From assembly GCA_021292105.1 (NCBI GenBank), contig CM037869.1:47988077-48052076 (forward strand): a stretch of 64,000 nt of DNA, in the 5' to 3' direction. Under the pieces are notes generated by a model, which ran no database searches, was not told where the DNA came from, and saw only the letters and a list, made by a program, of their open reading frames with translations. The first letter of the stretch is position 1. Every line of letters begins with the position of its first letter. The translations under genes and the position numbers were made by a program. The stretch is from Anadara kagoshimensis. Its lineage: Eukaryota; Mollusca; Bivalvia; Arcoida; Arcidae. Below are positions 10,777 to 23,687 of this stretch, in pieces.

Positions 10777-12134
10777 CTTATGCATAATTCAGGTTTTTTG
10801 CAGGTTATATGTGCATGGTCCCAAGTACCCTGTCAAAGATTTGCTGTATAAGAAGAAACATTACCAGTAGAAGAGTTTCACCGTTTTGATGTTCTAAACT
10901 ACTGTATTTCCATAAATTGAGTGCACATGGTTTTTATTATTTATTTCTTTTAATTGAAAATGTTTCCATTAAATCAATAAAATGCATTTAAAATGAACTG
11001 ACCTAACCAAATTATGTTTTTAATTATAAACATTATTGTTCAGTTCTCCTGTACATAGAGAAATTTTGCGAAAATTTTGAACTGATCAAGTTAATACATC
11101 AATTGGGCCTCATTCGAAGTTACATTAGGGCATTTAGGGCCAGGTAGGTCATTGTTGTTCGGCTTTTTTCCAGAATATTCCAATTATGACATAACGTTTA
11201 TATTTGTTCCAAGTAAAAAGGAACAGAAGAGATAATTTTGACACAGTCACATTTGTTGTTTTCTTAAAAAGTTCAAAAATTGCTCTATGTAAAGAATTGA
11301 GTTCACTTTTTTATGAATGAAAAATATTTTTTTCTGATTAGGTCAGTATATTTTGTATTAAATTGTGACAAATATTTTTGTGAGTTTGTTGGAAAATACG
11401 ACTTTATTCTTGCATTTGCCATGTGTACTGAATTTGTGGAAATACAATACATGTAATCCGCTGTAAGACATTTTACTGTTGAGTGTACCAAGGGAAATAA
11501 AAATCTATGAGAAAAAGATATATTCACGTTACCAGAGTCAGCATGAAAATAGCGAATATTTTTCATTCGTAAATGTTTCTTTTCATAAAGTATGCCTCCT
11601 TGGCTCCAGGCAAATATAATTGATAAAATGAACATAAATGTATTACGCGTCGTATTATATTGATGAAATTGTTCTAAAGTCCATTTACGATGCTTTAGTC
11701 TCTTGGTTTTTCGTAAAATTCTCTAAAACGAAACTTTTTATTGTAAAAGTAAAATCGTACATGTATTATACAATTCATGCCGTAATTGATTTTTAATATT
11801 TCTATCCTTAAACTTTTCTCAGTTTTGCCCCATACTCCGTAAATTTTGGTCAATTTTGAGCAACGGCTATTTTGTCTAAGTCCTACATTTCGGTCGAAAC
11901 CATTTCGGACAGGGAAATACTGAGCTAATTTGCATAAGAAATACTTATCGACAATATGTTGATACGCAACATTACACATGATTGACAAGGACGGATATTG
12001 TTTTCATAAATGTGTTTATAAAATTACTCAAAATTGTTTAAATCTATCAATAGTTATCAATATACATATGGTGTTATAATGCATGTCATGTACAAAAAAT
12101 GCTTGTTTACGAGATTTTTTTGCGAAATAGCATT

Positions 12135-12299
12135 CTTGCCACAATTCACGTGCAAATCATTATTTGAGACAACGCTCTTTCTCTCTCTCTCTCTCTATCT
12201 CTCTGTGCCATAATTCTTACTGAAATTCATTTAAGAACGGTCATACTTAACCCTGAAAAACTTAAAACAATTCACATGCAAATCATTATTTGAGACAAC

Positions 12300-12356
<57 letters not shown>

Positions 12357-12449
12357 TGCCATAATTCTTACTGAAATTCATTTAAGAACGGTCATACTTA
12401 ACCCTGAAAAACTTAAAACAATTCACATGCAAACATTATTTGAGACAAC

Positions 12450-12495
<46 letters not shown>

Positions 12496-12560
12496 GTACC
12501 ATAATTCTTACTGAAATACATTTAAGAACGGTCATACTTAACCTTGACAAACTTAAAACG
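12135..12560. repeat. Triplicated segment with expanded (TC)n tracts
   Basis: Three tandem copies of a segment containing TTCTTACTGAAATTCATTTA and CACATGCAAATCATTATTTG, each separated by a (TC)n tract of different length. Present only in unit A. Confidence 0.8.
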
Positions 12561-14330
12561 TTGAATGAAAAAGACCGGACTTGCATAACTTTATAGATTC
12601 ATTAAAAGTTCTACAAATAAAAGAAATGCCACCCGAGAAGTCTGAATTCATTACAGTAAGTGTTCACGGTTTTCCCTTTCGAAATATTTAATTAAATTAT
12701 TCATAAATTGTTTTATTTTTATTTTCCCCCATTTCAATGATTAATAGATCATGGAAAACTTGATACTTTTTTGACAAGTAAAATTCTAATATGTAAGAAA
12801 TGGTAAATTATGGTAACTGATAAAACTTATAAATCGTGTGTACGGATAATTAGTAAGACTGCAAGAACTTGTCTAATCTACTTGGTGGTTGGCAAGAACT
12901 ACGTATACCGTATTCATGATCAGGTGTACACGTGTTGTAAAAGTCGGTCAACTTTGCCTTTAGCCATTAGGTAACCGGATTATAATTAGATGCGTATGTT
13001 AACAAATATTTCTGATCGTTGTAGCAAAAAATATGAATTAAATAAAAACGATAAAACAACAACTGAGACATTCAGTTAAAAAGAGTTTCAGGAAAACTGA
13101 TGGTAATATAAATATACACGTGGTTGGGACTGTGGGAGTGACTATCTTCGTATAGTCGAAGAAGCTAAGATTGTGTTAATGACCCGTAACAGAAACTGAT
13201 TAGCATATGAAAAACCCTCTCACTCCTGTTTTTGGTATCGCCGCAAAGGTTAACAATTTACATAGCGATATAGAAGGCGATATTAAAAAGTTTTAATATG
13301 AAGTCAAGAGGGTAGATTAGACGCCGGTTACATCAGGCCACATTACGGCATAGGCTTGTTTTCACGATGCAAAAAGCTATGATTTTTATTCACACGTTAA
13401 CCACATGAAAAGGGACAAAAACCAAGAGACTAATTGGTTGTAAACAGACTTTAGTAATTAAAATTAACCTTCTTTAGATCAACCTGTTTGTTTTTGCTGG
13501 CATTCAATCGCTCATTGATAGATGCTTTATGGGTCATGACCTCTAATTATGTAACATTTGATTATCCGATGACATCATGGAACGTCATCCTATTACGTCA
13601 TACTGTAAATGTATTTAATTTCGCGTGTATTTATTTTCGCGGTTAAGGTCTTTTTGACATATCCGCGTAGTTAAATTTTCACGTTTCTAAAATATGCACT
13701 ATATAACACAATAGACATAATTTTCGCTCTGTATTAATTTTCGCGCAAAACAAACGACGTTGTGTGATTGGTCAGCATTCAAGCCTCGTTCCGACATTTC
13801 CATCTTTATTTGAAAAAAATCTGTTCCATCAATACCACATCTTTGTCGGAATCTCGAATCAAATAAATTTTTGTAGCGATAATTATATATTTCTGTCAGG
13901 CTGACAATATTTGTATGATTGTAAATATGAGAAATAAAATTCTATTGTGAGCGTACTCATTTGGTATTACAAATAAATCCATTGAAATAGAATGTTACTG
14001 TAGTTCTTAATTCTTGATAAGTTAGATGTGGGTTGTACACGTTCAACAGGTGTAACTCTGTATGAATTATTTATAATTAATGATACAAGTGACTGTGCAA
14101 CTGCTCCAGTGTAAGTCTGTATAAATTATTCGTCATCCTTCAAAGTGCCACAACACGTATTTTTAACTTTAATTTCATACTTTGTGTGATTTGAGAACCT
14201 TGTTTGATCTATAGACAATAAATTCTACCTAATTTGAGTCACGGGTATTTGTCGTGTATTAAGGAGTATGCAAATGAAGAGTAGAAAAGACAGATGTTTC
14301 ACTCAGGTCTGGGATCTCCCTCAAACTAAA

Positions 14331-15290
14331 ACAAGTGGCCCATGGGCCTTAACACTCACCTGAGGCTGACCACATATATGATGCAGAGGTTCAATCGTCA
14401 ATGGCTTTACTTATAGAGAATGTCCAAATTTTCACCAGTAAGGGCCAATTACATGCAAGGTTTTTTTTCAAATTATAACTTGTCCTAAGAATGCTACCTA
14501 TAAAATATCTAAAGTCTTGCAACAATATATAATTTATAAACAGCAAAAACAAAGCCATAACCTTCATCGATACATCAAAATGACTATTAGGCAAATACCG
14601 ACATTTTTTTAGATAATTAACCATTTCAGTAATCATTTGCATTTATGACCTTGATCTTTGAACCTATGATTTTCATTTATATATCAAAATGATTGATAGG
14701 CCAATGCCTACAATATTCTAATATACATAGCTTTACAAAAATTTTATAGTTTTAGAGAAAATTAATTATTTCAGTATTCGTTTGCATCTTTGACTTTGAC
14801 CTTTGAACCTAGGACTTTCATTCATATATTATTATGATCGAAAGGCCATTGCCTACAATATTCAATACAAAGAAGTTTATAGTTTTTGAGATAATTAACC
14901 ATTTCAGTAATTTAGCATCTATGACCGTGACCTTTGAACCTATGACCGTCATCTATATATAAAAATGATCGTTGGGCTAATACCTACAATATTCTAATAT
15001 ACATGCCTATACAAAGTTTATAGTTTTTCAGATATATTGATAAATGCATAAATTTTAGCAATTTCCCCATTTTGGCCCCAACAGTTACGATTTGTGCAAA
15101 TCTGAAACTAGATGTCCTAAGTATGTTTCACATGAAATAACTAAGCTATAACTCTTGTAAGTTCAGAGGAGATGATTTTTAAAGATTTTCACAATTTAGC
15201 CCTTTATAGGGCCATGGAGCCTCCTTTCATTTGTGCAAATCTGAAAGCCCCTCACCTAGACATCATTACTGCCATCATCCAAATTGGCTT
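14331..15290 (+). mobile_element. Helitron-like element at the A/B junction
   Basis: Begins ACAAGTGGCCCATGGGCCTT followed by CACTCACCTGAGG, the same head as the elements at 46,450 and 47,322. Inside are diverged repeats around TGACCTTTGAACCTA. The 3' end is uncertain. The near-identical partner at the B/C junction starts at 26,525; the end of unit C lacks it. Confidence 0.5.
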
Positions 15291-15789
15291 TCTTTTCTTT
15301 CTTTCTTTTTTGCGTTGCTTTTTCATGTCTTTTGCAGAGTAGAAACGTCTAAAAACTAAGCTTTAAATGACAAAATTGCGAATGAGTTGAATAGATATTC
15401 CGAAATTCCGAAAATAAACAGCTTATGAATAAAAAATTACTCAAGAGTCGTGGGCAAATGTTTGGTTACTGAAACTATTACAACCGGATTAACAGGACTA
15501 GGCCTATCTATATAAAGAAACTCGTTTTGAGGAAAATATATTTCACATTTCTGTAGAAAACGGAGCATGTCTTCAGAATGGGAAGTTACTTTTCAGTTGA
15601 TATTGCTACGATGGTAACAATAAGAAAAAGTAACTTGCCATTGTTAAGATATAGTTCGGCCTAGCCTTTCTAGTTGTTATACACATATCAACCGTGTACT
15701 TTGGATAACAATTGATTGAATGGGGTTAACGTCCTAGACAAGAATATTTCACTTAAATCGATACTTCACCAACTATAAGTGAAGTGACA

Positions 15790-16052
15790 GAAATTTTGAC
15801 CTTTTCGGTGCGCTCTGGGCAATCACTGTACAGGGAGGGTCACAGTCAACGTGCCACGCCTGTCAGGTCACGGGGCGTCGTCTTAAATAAGGTCTCTTTC
15901 GAAGTACCCCGTGACATCCATATTTAAATGGCGAAAGGGAACAGTAAACGCCTATTTTCAAATCTTTGTCTGACCCGGTTATGGTTCCAACCGGCAACCT
16001 TTCACAGACAAATCTACCACTCTACTAACTAAGCTACAGCTGTTGTTCCAAG
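15790..16052 (-). repeat. tRNA-derived SINE, unit B
   Basis: Homologue of the SINE at 3544 in the same upstream position. On the minus strand an A box (TAGCTTAGTTAGTAGAGTGG) is still clear, but the B box is mutated (GGTTGGAACC). Confidence 0.65.
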
Positions 16053-16247
16053 GTTCCAACAAAAGATAACTTGGATTACATATATTTATATATGCATGTT
16101 TGTTAGTAAACAATATACTAAAATAAATTATATTTAATATTAATTAACTTAAGCTTAAAATCAGAATTTTATCTAAATCATCCAAATTGACACTGATAAT
16201 TAAAATATAACGCATCAAAGTACAAAATATTAAAATATCTACACCTG

Positions 16248-16336
16248 TATATATAACCCGACCAAAGGGCAGTAGTCGAGTATTGTACAGAAATATACAC
16301 AGCATCACAAACATCAGAGAAATTACTGCTGAAAAA
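16248..16336 (+). promoter_or_regulatory. TATA promoter and noncoding exon 1, gene B
   Basis: TATATATAA at 16248-16256 and a donor GTAAGT at 16337, in the same arrangement as unit A. The acceptor partner is the CTACAG ending at 17618. Confidence 0.5.
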
Positions 16337-16527
16337 GTAAGTTATGCTTCTATAAAAAGAAATTACTTGTCTTTCTGTATTGCATTTTATACAAGTGGTC
16401 AATTTCATGTCTGAATTCAGTCTGAGTTGGATGGAGTGAAGTTATGGTGTTTCTTGCCCAAGTCAAGATTTTTTTTACTTATCTGGAAGTTCTAGGATGG
16501 CGTAGTAAACCGAACTAACCTGAGAAA

Positions 16528-17111
16528 TGACCACTGCGGTAGAGAGCTCGCTCCGTAAGTGGGAGGTCGTCGGTTCGATGTCCGGCCGGGTCTGACCCAA
16601 GACTTGAAAGTTAGTAGTGACTGTTCTTTCGCCAAGCATCCGGCATTACGAAATTAAAGTCAAGGTTCTTTTGGATGGGAACTTAAAACTAGAAAAACTG
16701 TGAGCCACAAGCTTACAAAAAATCCCCCCCGCAAATCCATCGGATCAAATTTTTAAATAGAAGGTGCACATCTTCATTATATCACAAATATTGTGTAAAA
16801 GTTTCATGAAAATCCATTAAAGTGTTTAGGAAGAGTTGCGGATAAAAGATAGGTACCCTAAAGTGTAACAGAAGGACGGACACACGGACGGACACCCCTA
16901 TCACTATATAACCCCGGTTTTTGAAGCGGGGGTATAATAAACAAGGTCCCGTGTCACGGTGGGCTTGGCACGCTAAAGAGCCCTGCTGTATAATGCCATC
17001 AGCGCAACGCAAAGGCAAAATTGCTGCACCTTCGCGTATAGCTGGCGAAGTCTCGATATAAATGAACTATTCTTGACTGGGACGTTAAACATCATTACTC
17101 AACTCAACTCA
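16528..17111 (+). mobile_element. Composite full-length SINE with 12-bp target-site duplication (unit B)
   Basis: A 584-bp insertion flanked by TAACCTGAGAAA at 16516-16527 and 17112-17123; unit A has one uninterrupted version of this site. It starts with a tRNA-like head (A box GCGGTAGAGAGCTCGCTCC, B box GGTTCGATGTCC), contains GGACGGACACACGG and a body with CCCGTGTCACGGTGGGC and GGGACGTTAAAC-like sequence, and ends in an ACTCA-type simple tail. The 3' domain resembles widespread invertebrate SINE 3' domains, which I recognise only by motif. It lies in the 5'-UTR intron of gene B. Confidence 0.8.
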
Positions 17112-17189
17112 TAACCTGAGAAAACAATAGACCTTTGACAACTGAATTGACAAATTTTGTTATACTAAGATCTGTCTAAGCTAAGTGAG

Positions 17190-17500
17190 GAGAGGAAGTG
17201 TTGTGAGCGGATGTAGACAACTGCATTTGCAAAGTGCTTGGCAAAAGAACTTTCACTGCCTATTTTCAAGTATTGCTCAGACCCGGCAAAAGTTCGAACT
17301 CACATCCTCCCTAATATGGAGCGATCATTTCACCAGCTGAGTAACCGTAGTTGTTCGGTAGTGGTTCGCTTAGCAAAAGAACAGTCGCTATCTATTTTCA
17401 AGTAATGGTCAGACCCCGGATGGGGTTTGAACGCACCACATACACATACAAAGTTAACACTCTACTAACTGAGTTACTGAAGTGGTGCTCCATAGTGGTT
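17190..17500 (-). repeat. Two adjacent minus-strand SINE copies, unit B
   Basis: Homologues of the pair at 4870-5160 with similar A-box-like motifs, retained in the same position upstream of the acceptor. Confidence 0.55.
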
Positions 17501-17773
17501 TGAGAAGTAAACAGTTTAAATAAAATCATTTCATTAAAATTTATAATGATTTTTAGTATAAACTGTCTACTTCTGGGTTTAAAATTACAATTAGAGTTCA
17601 TTTGTTTCTTTTCTACAGAAAACGAGCCAATAGCTGACTGGATTTAGTTATACACAAGCAGCATTTAAACACACTTAAGTCTTAACCTGTTTAAAGCGGT
17701 TACTACGGTAACATTGGTTCATATACTTTAGCAGCATAAGGAACAATTATCCTTAACGTTGAAAGCTGTCACT

Positions 17774-17803
17774 ATGACAACGGTATTGGCTCAAGGACAG
17801 TAG
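17774..17803 (+). promoter_or_regulatory. Upstream ORF in the leader of gene B
   Basis: Nine codons (MTTVLAQGQ, stop) paralogous in sequence to the true N-terminus (MATVVAQD). A further, ATG-less echo (AAAGCGGTTACTACGGTAAC) lies about 80 bp upstream, so the start region appears three times in units B and C. Confidence 0.5.
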
Positions 17804-17847
17804 CAGACTACACGGCCATCATCTCTTACCTTTTGAAAGCAGTCACC

Positions 17848-19507
17848 ATGGCAACAGTAGTTGCTCAAGACAAATTTACACTGCAATGTGACCTCTGTAA
17901 GAATCCCCACGATGTCAAGTGGAAATGCCTAAAATGTAAAGAATGGTTATGTTTCAACTGTAAAACAGCCCACACCAACAGCAGAGCCACCAAAGACCAC
18001 CACGTGTCGTCACTAATGGATGCCGATCTCGCTGATCAACTTCAAATACAGAGTAAATTGTGCAAGACACACAAAACAGAATCCCTCTGCATGTACTGCA
18101 ACAACTGTAAACAACCCATTTGTCTTCGTTGCATAACAGGTCATCATGAGTCGCACACGTTTGAACATCTTTCTGACATCATTAACAGAAAGATGGAAGA
18201 CCTGAAAAATACTTTGAAAATCTTAAAAAATATGAGATGCAAGACTTAGAGAAAACAGGCAGAGAAATCCAATGTGTCCAGTATCGGTACGAAGGGGAAA
18301 TTCAAACCTGTATGGAAAACATCAGACAACAAGGAAGGCAACTGAAAGACGCCGTGGACACAATAGTAGAGACTTCCGTCAAAATGTTAGAACAAAAAGC
18401 AAAGGAGGACAGGACACATATAAAAACCACTAAAGAAGAACATGTAAAACAAAAACAAAATTTACGGAAAATCATTGAAAATGGCGAGAAGGAGATGGAG
18501 TCATCAAGTGCCATAGAAATTATTAACATGTCAGATGAGATGAAAACCAAAACAAAACAACTTCTACCCACCAAAAAACAACAAATCCATGTCCAAGCTG
18601 CGACATTCGTCCACCGTCCTCCTGATACAAATACCAGCGAAATGCTTAAGGAAATGTTCGGCCATTTTGATTTCGAAATGGAAGACGAAAAAGGTTCTGA
18701 ATGCGTTGCTATAGCGAGAATTCCCGACAAAACACCACAAGTAAAGATTATATCAAAATTCCAATATGGAGGATTTGGAGCAAGAAAAATATACTGCTGT
18801 GATCAACAGATAGCATGGTTGGGCTATAGAACAACACTCACAAAAATAAAAAAAGATGGAACTGAACTTAAATCTATTAGAAGTCAAAATAATGTAAGAG
18901 GATTAGCCAGGTCAAACACTGGTCAGTTACTTATCTCCACAGATAACTATAGTATTGACACGCTAAAAACCACAGAAACAGGTACTAAACCATTCTGTAG
19001 AACAAACAGTGCTTATTATGGTGGAATCTGTGTGGCTCAGGATGGCGATATTTATCAATGCCATATACCAGGGTGGTAAAGATGTCATCTGATGGTAAAG
19101 AGAAACAAATAATTGATTTTAAATATGGAAAATGTGCAGTTGTTAAAAGTGTCAGGTGCATAACTCAGAATGTTAATGGTGACCTGTGGATAACTGGTGG
19201 TGCTGGTGCCAACTGTGTGGTTCTGAGTAAAGATGGGGAATACAAATTCTGCTACAAAGGACCAACAGACATTCAATTGGAAAACCCTTCTGCATTTTGT
19301 GATCTAACTCATAATAAAGATGGCGAGGTTCTGATTTGTGATTGTAACAACAACAATGTACACATGGTGGACAGAGATGGCAACTTTATTCAGTTTTTAC
19401 TAACAGAGGACCATGGGATAAACGGGCCATATTATATATCACATGATGAACAAAGGGGTGTGTGGGTAGGATGTGATGATGGAACTGTATTAGTTGCTGA
19501 ATACTAA
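17848..19507 (+). pseudogene. TRIM-like gene copy B, disrupted by two 1-base deletions
   Basis: Nearly identical to copy C but broken into three reading frames. The first deletion shortens an A6 run to A5 at 18205-18209, in the codons for the start of the coiled coil, and gives a stop at 18249 after about 133 aa. The second removes one A of CAAT at 19063 within the propeller. The frame resumes to the normal stop at 19507. As it stands only the two B-boxes could be made. Both lesions are in short homopolymers and flanking noncoding differences from C are also homopolymer length changes, so consensus errors are a real alternative to true pseudogenisation. Promoter, noncoding exon and leader are retained. 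Confidence 0.8.
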
Positions 19508-19549
19508 GTACACAGAATAGAATGAAGAATATAATTATTATTGAGAGGA

Positions 19550-20345
19550 TGGTTGGGTTAGATTGTGGGGGAGGTGTTGAGTGGAATGTAATAGTATGTG
19601 GAGGTAAGATGTGAGGTGTGTTTATAGGTTGTGGGGATGGTTGGGGTAAGTTGTCAGATTTTTTGGTCAAGTTTGTTAGGGTGTGTTGGTTTGGTAATGA
19701 GGATATGTGGTGGTACGTAGTGGGGATATTTAAAGTAAGTTGTAAGAATGTTTGGGTGGAATCTAGAGATGTGTTAGGTAGAATGTTAGGACATATGGGG
19801 TGGGATCTGATGATGTGTGGAGTAGGATTTGAGGTGTGTGGAGTAGGTTCCGAGGGTGTGTGGGATAAGGTTTGGGGATGCGTGGGGCACAATGTTGGGA
19901 TGTTTTAGGTAGGTTTTAAAGATGTGTGGTTTGGAATGTGGGGATGTGTTAGGTGGATTTTTGGGGATAGGTATAGCATGCAGGTGTGTGACAGGAAGTG
20001 GCAATGGATTTGTATAAGTTGCTGAATACATTGTAAATGCTTACAATTGTACGATAAATGTGGGTGGGGACACGGACATGGTAGAATAAAGAAAGGTGCG
20101 GGTAGGATATCGGGAGATGTGGGGTAGGATATGGGGACATGTGGGAGATGTGGGGACATGAGAGGTAGAATGTTGAGATATGTTTGGTACAATATTGGGA
20201 GTGTGGGGTAGGATGTGGGGAGATGTGAGGTAGGATGTAGGGATAAATTGGGTAAGATATTGGAATGTGTTAGGTTGGGTGTGGGGTAGAATGAGGCAAT
20301 GGGTAGAATGTGGTGACGTATGGGTAGGATGTAGGAATAATACTT
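19550..20345 (+). repeat. G/GT-rich minisatellite after gene B
   Basis: Degenerate GGGGTAGGATGTGGGGA-like repeats between the stop codon and AATAAA at 20383. Shorter than in unit A and almost identical to unit C. Confidence 0.75.
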
Positions 20346-20382
20346 GCTGCTGAATACAAAGGATCATGGAATACAGTGGTTT

Positions 20383-20388
20383 AATAAA
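20383..20388 (+). terminator. Candidate poly(A) signal, gene B
   Basis: AATAAA in the same context as at 8333 and 32582. Confidence 0.45.
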
Positions 20389-20399
20389 CATAGCTGGCC

Positions 20400-23090
20400 A
20401 ATATGATAAAACAAAAACAGACTTTTAACTTTTTGTATGGTGAATTTCTGGAAATATAGTAGTTTCTTACCATCGTAGATACCGTGAATTAGCTTTAGGC
20501 TTCTAAAGATGCATCCTTGTGCACCATAACATTCCTAGCATATTGGTTCCGGTTGTGCAATAACAGTCTGATCGGAACTTGACTTTTTATGTAATAATGT
20601 TTATTTAGCCGACACTTATATGATGAAATTTATGGTAGGTACACTAACAACCACATCTAGTAACGAGTTTCGAGTGTCTACAGCCCTTTGGCTGAATGAC
20701 TTTTGGCATGGTGATAGTTTAACCTTGTTTTTGTTGTTACCTCGTGTTTGTATTACATGTGATCTTTTATCAAGATTGTTCATTAACATGGCCTACTCCA
20801 CTTAGAATTTTAAAAGAGCTCCAAGTCCTCTAGGTTAGAAATTCAGTAACAGTGTTATCCGTGATGTGAACATAATATAACATTCAAACCGATGTTGTTC
20901 AATCTAACAAAGACTTGGAGATATCTCTGGTTTTACAAGATTAAAAATGAAACAAGACTCATTTTTTCACCGTGAATAAAGTTTACTTTACAAACTTTCA
21001 TCCTATGATGTAATAGAATACTGTTTACAATACTGTAAATCAAACTTTATGTTTTTCTCTTGCTAAACATTTCGTTACTTTTGAACAATTGACTATAGCT
21101 GAATATTTCCTATAAATAATACCATTTTCATAAACATGTTTGCGTTCATTAACTTAAGCAATTACCGGTATTGTGATACTGTTAAACACATGGAAGTTAT
21201 TCACACGAGAATAAAAGTTGGTCTACAGTATTTTTATCGCTCTTTGTCGTATATCTTTTTTTCTTCAACTGACATTATTTTTCGATGAACTGTTAAGGTG
21301 TAAATAGTTCGGAAATATTGCATTCAGAATTCACAAAGAGTCCAAATTGATATACATTGTATGATTTTGTATCTAATTTGATGTCTTCTATTCAATCTAG
21401 TATTTTTTAAAATTTTCATTTGTAAAAAGAACATTTACATGATTGTATATATAAGAATTGAAGTTTGCTTCGCTTTGAGATTTATGTGATTTGTCCGAGC
21501 ATGATTTAACAGTTCATACTATGATAAAAAATTGAAAAAAAATACCAAATTATCAATCCGGTATACTCACACTATATGTTATTTTCATGCATAATTGTTA
21601 ATTTCATTTAATTGTGACTTGGAATTGTTGATAATACAACAGGACATTGAATTATGTATACTTTTAACTGTAACGATTTTGTATCTTGTAACTCACTAAG
21701 AATTTAATGCGCACTCGATATACTTGAACATTTTTCAACAAAGGAGATTTTTTACGAAGTGGTTATTGCCCCGTACGTGTCAATAACAAATGTGTTATTA
21801 CCACATATTTTTTTACCCGTATTTTGTATTATACGTGTACATGGGCTTTATACATGTAACTTTATGAATGGCTGAAAGTACACCAATTTAGTGATAATAA
21901 AAGTATATTTAATAGAAATTTGTCATATTTGGGTCAAATAATAGATTATTTGATAAAAAACGTAAATATGGTTGTAAATCCGCCGTTTTGTTTTTCGTCA
22001 TACGGTCGGGTCGTGTTTTGCAGTTCATCGCGATCAAAAATCGATCATCAATCATTTAGACAGCAACTTTCTGGAAAAATATCAATAAAATTTTGTTTTA
22101 ATTTAAAATTGGACTATTTAATCTTATTCAATCGATGTATGAAGTTACATGCGTACGGTTATACGGGTATAAAAAACGTGATAATAACATCCGCCTTTTT
22201 TTAAATATAGAGTTTTTAGTGTCAATATCTATCCATTTTATTAAAATAGAACTAAAAAGTTTTTAAGTGTTTTGATGTTGTGTAACTCTTCTTTATGGTA
22301 AATATCAAAGTAAGAAAAGATAAAATGTACAGTCAAGCCTATTTATAAAGACCACCACAGGGAACCAGTTAAAGTGGCATTTAGGGGCAGGTGGTCCTTA
22401 CAGAGAGGTTCAAATAACATTAATAAAGAGCACTGACGATAAAATTTTACTGACTCTAATATATTGTTGGGGTTTAAGACAGGTTTGACTGTACTTATGA
22501 ATAATTCAGGTTTTTTTGCAGGTCATATGTGCATGGTCCCAAGTACCTTGTCAAAGATTTACTATATAAGAAGAAACATTACCAGTAGAAGACTTTCACC
22601 GTTTTGATGTTCCAAACTACTGTATTTCCATAAATTGAGTGCACATGGTTTTTATTATTTATTTCTTTTAATTGAAAATGTTTGCAATAAATCAATAAAA
22701 TGCATTTTAAATGCACTGACCTAACCAAATTATATTTTTAATTATAAACATTATTGTTCAGTTCTCCTGTACATAGAGAATTTTGCGAAAATTTTGGAAC
22801 TTTGATCAAGTTTATACATCAATTGGACCTCATTTAAAGTTACATTAGGTCATTTAGGGCCAGGTAGGTCATAGTTGTTTCGGGTTTTTCCAGAATAATC
22901 CAATTATGACATAACGTTTATAGTTGTTCCAAGTAAAAAGGAACAGAAGGGATAATTTTGACATAGTCACATTTGTTGTTTCCTTAAAACGTTCAAAAAT
23001 GGCTCTATGTAAAGAAATAAGTTCACTGTTTTATGAATGAAAAATATTTTTTCCGATTATGTTAGTATATGTTGTATTAAGTTGTGACAA
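20400..23090. other. AT-rich tail of unit B up to the retroposon
   Basis: Homologous to 8,760-11,365 of unit A, without its 107-bp repeats. Holds the MITE at 22328-22493. No gene seen. Confidence 0.6.
22328..22493 (+). mobile_element. MITE family 1, unit B
   Basis: Homologue of 10611-10776, with ends TACAGTCAAGCCT and AGGTTTGACTGTA. Confidence 0.7.
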
Positions 23091-23302
23091 CCAACTCAGT
23101 AGGCAATAATTCCGTATTATTGTCAGAAATATACTATAATTGTCTAAATTTCCTGCAAGTTAAAATTTGAAATTTCTCAAAAACTAAGGTATACTCCCTC
23201 ATGCAAAGTATTTCCTTAGCTTAATTTGGTAAAATATATTTTGGCCCTTTGGGTAGCTTTTCAACATCTTCAAAATAATTTTGGTTTCATAACTTTGGTC
23301 CA

Positions 23303-23348
23303 AGCACTACTGATGAGGAATTGTATTCCGAAACGGCCGTCTAGTGCT
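23303..23348 (+). ncRNA. Hammerhead ribozyme, type I, copy 1
   Basis: In order: stem I strand AGCACTA, conserved core CTGATGA, stem II GGAAT/ATTCC closed by TGT, GAAA, a minimal stem III (AC/GT with GGCC loop), C17, and stem I strand TAGTGCT (perfect 7-bp complement). All invariant hammerhead core bases are present. Predicted cleavage is after the C of GTC at 23341. Open ends on stem I make it type I, the form known from metazoan and plant retrozymes. Confidence 0.93.
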
Positions 23349-23641
23349 GTAAAATTAAAACTGGTATAATATGTAATTTAAACCCCTGAGCCGATATCTC
23401 TGCTGGTGGCTGGTGCCCCGAGGATATCACCAACTCAGTAGGCAATAATTCCGTATTATTGTCAGAAATATACTATAATTGTCTAAATTTCCTGCAAGTT
23501 AAAATTTGAAATTTCTCAAAAACTAAGGTATACTCCCTCATGCAAAGTATTTCCTTAGCTTAATTTGGTAAAATATATTTTGGCCCTTTGGGTAGCTTTT
23601 CAACATCTTCAAAATAATTTTGGTTTCATAACTTTGGTCCA

Positions 23642-23687
23642 AGCACTACTGATGAGGAATTGTATTCCGAAACGGCCGTCTAGTGCT
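23642..23687 (+). ncRNA. Hammerhead ribozyme, type I, copy 2
   Basis: Identical to copy 1; predicted cleavage after 23680, 339 nt downstream of the first site, so paired cleavages would release a 339-nt monomer. Confidence 0.93.

Larger units (their letters stand above)
8761..14330. other. AT-rich tail of unit A, no gene seen
   Basis: Shared with units B and C at moderate to high identity but without an extended reading frame or convincing splice-linked exons. It contains the MITE at 10611-10776, CT-rich repeats at 12,135-12,560 and a segment near 13,610-13,760 with repeated TTTCGCG motifs seen again near 25.8 and 36.2 kb. Confidence 0.6.
3437..15690 (+). repeat. Tandem duplication unit A
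   Basis: First of three direct tandem units. It begins at ACCGTGTACTTTGGATAACA, which recurs at 15691 and 27888. It contains a complete TRIM-like gene and a long AT-rich tail. It differs from B and C by many substitutions and by its own insertions (foldback element 4232-4794, 107-bp repeats near 8.5 kb, CT-rich repeats near 12.3 kb). From about 14,420 on it becomes almost identical to the end of unit B. Confidence 0.85.
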
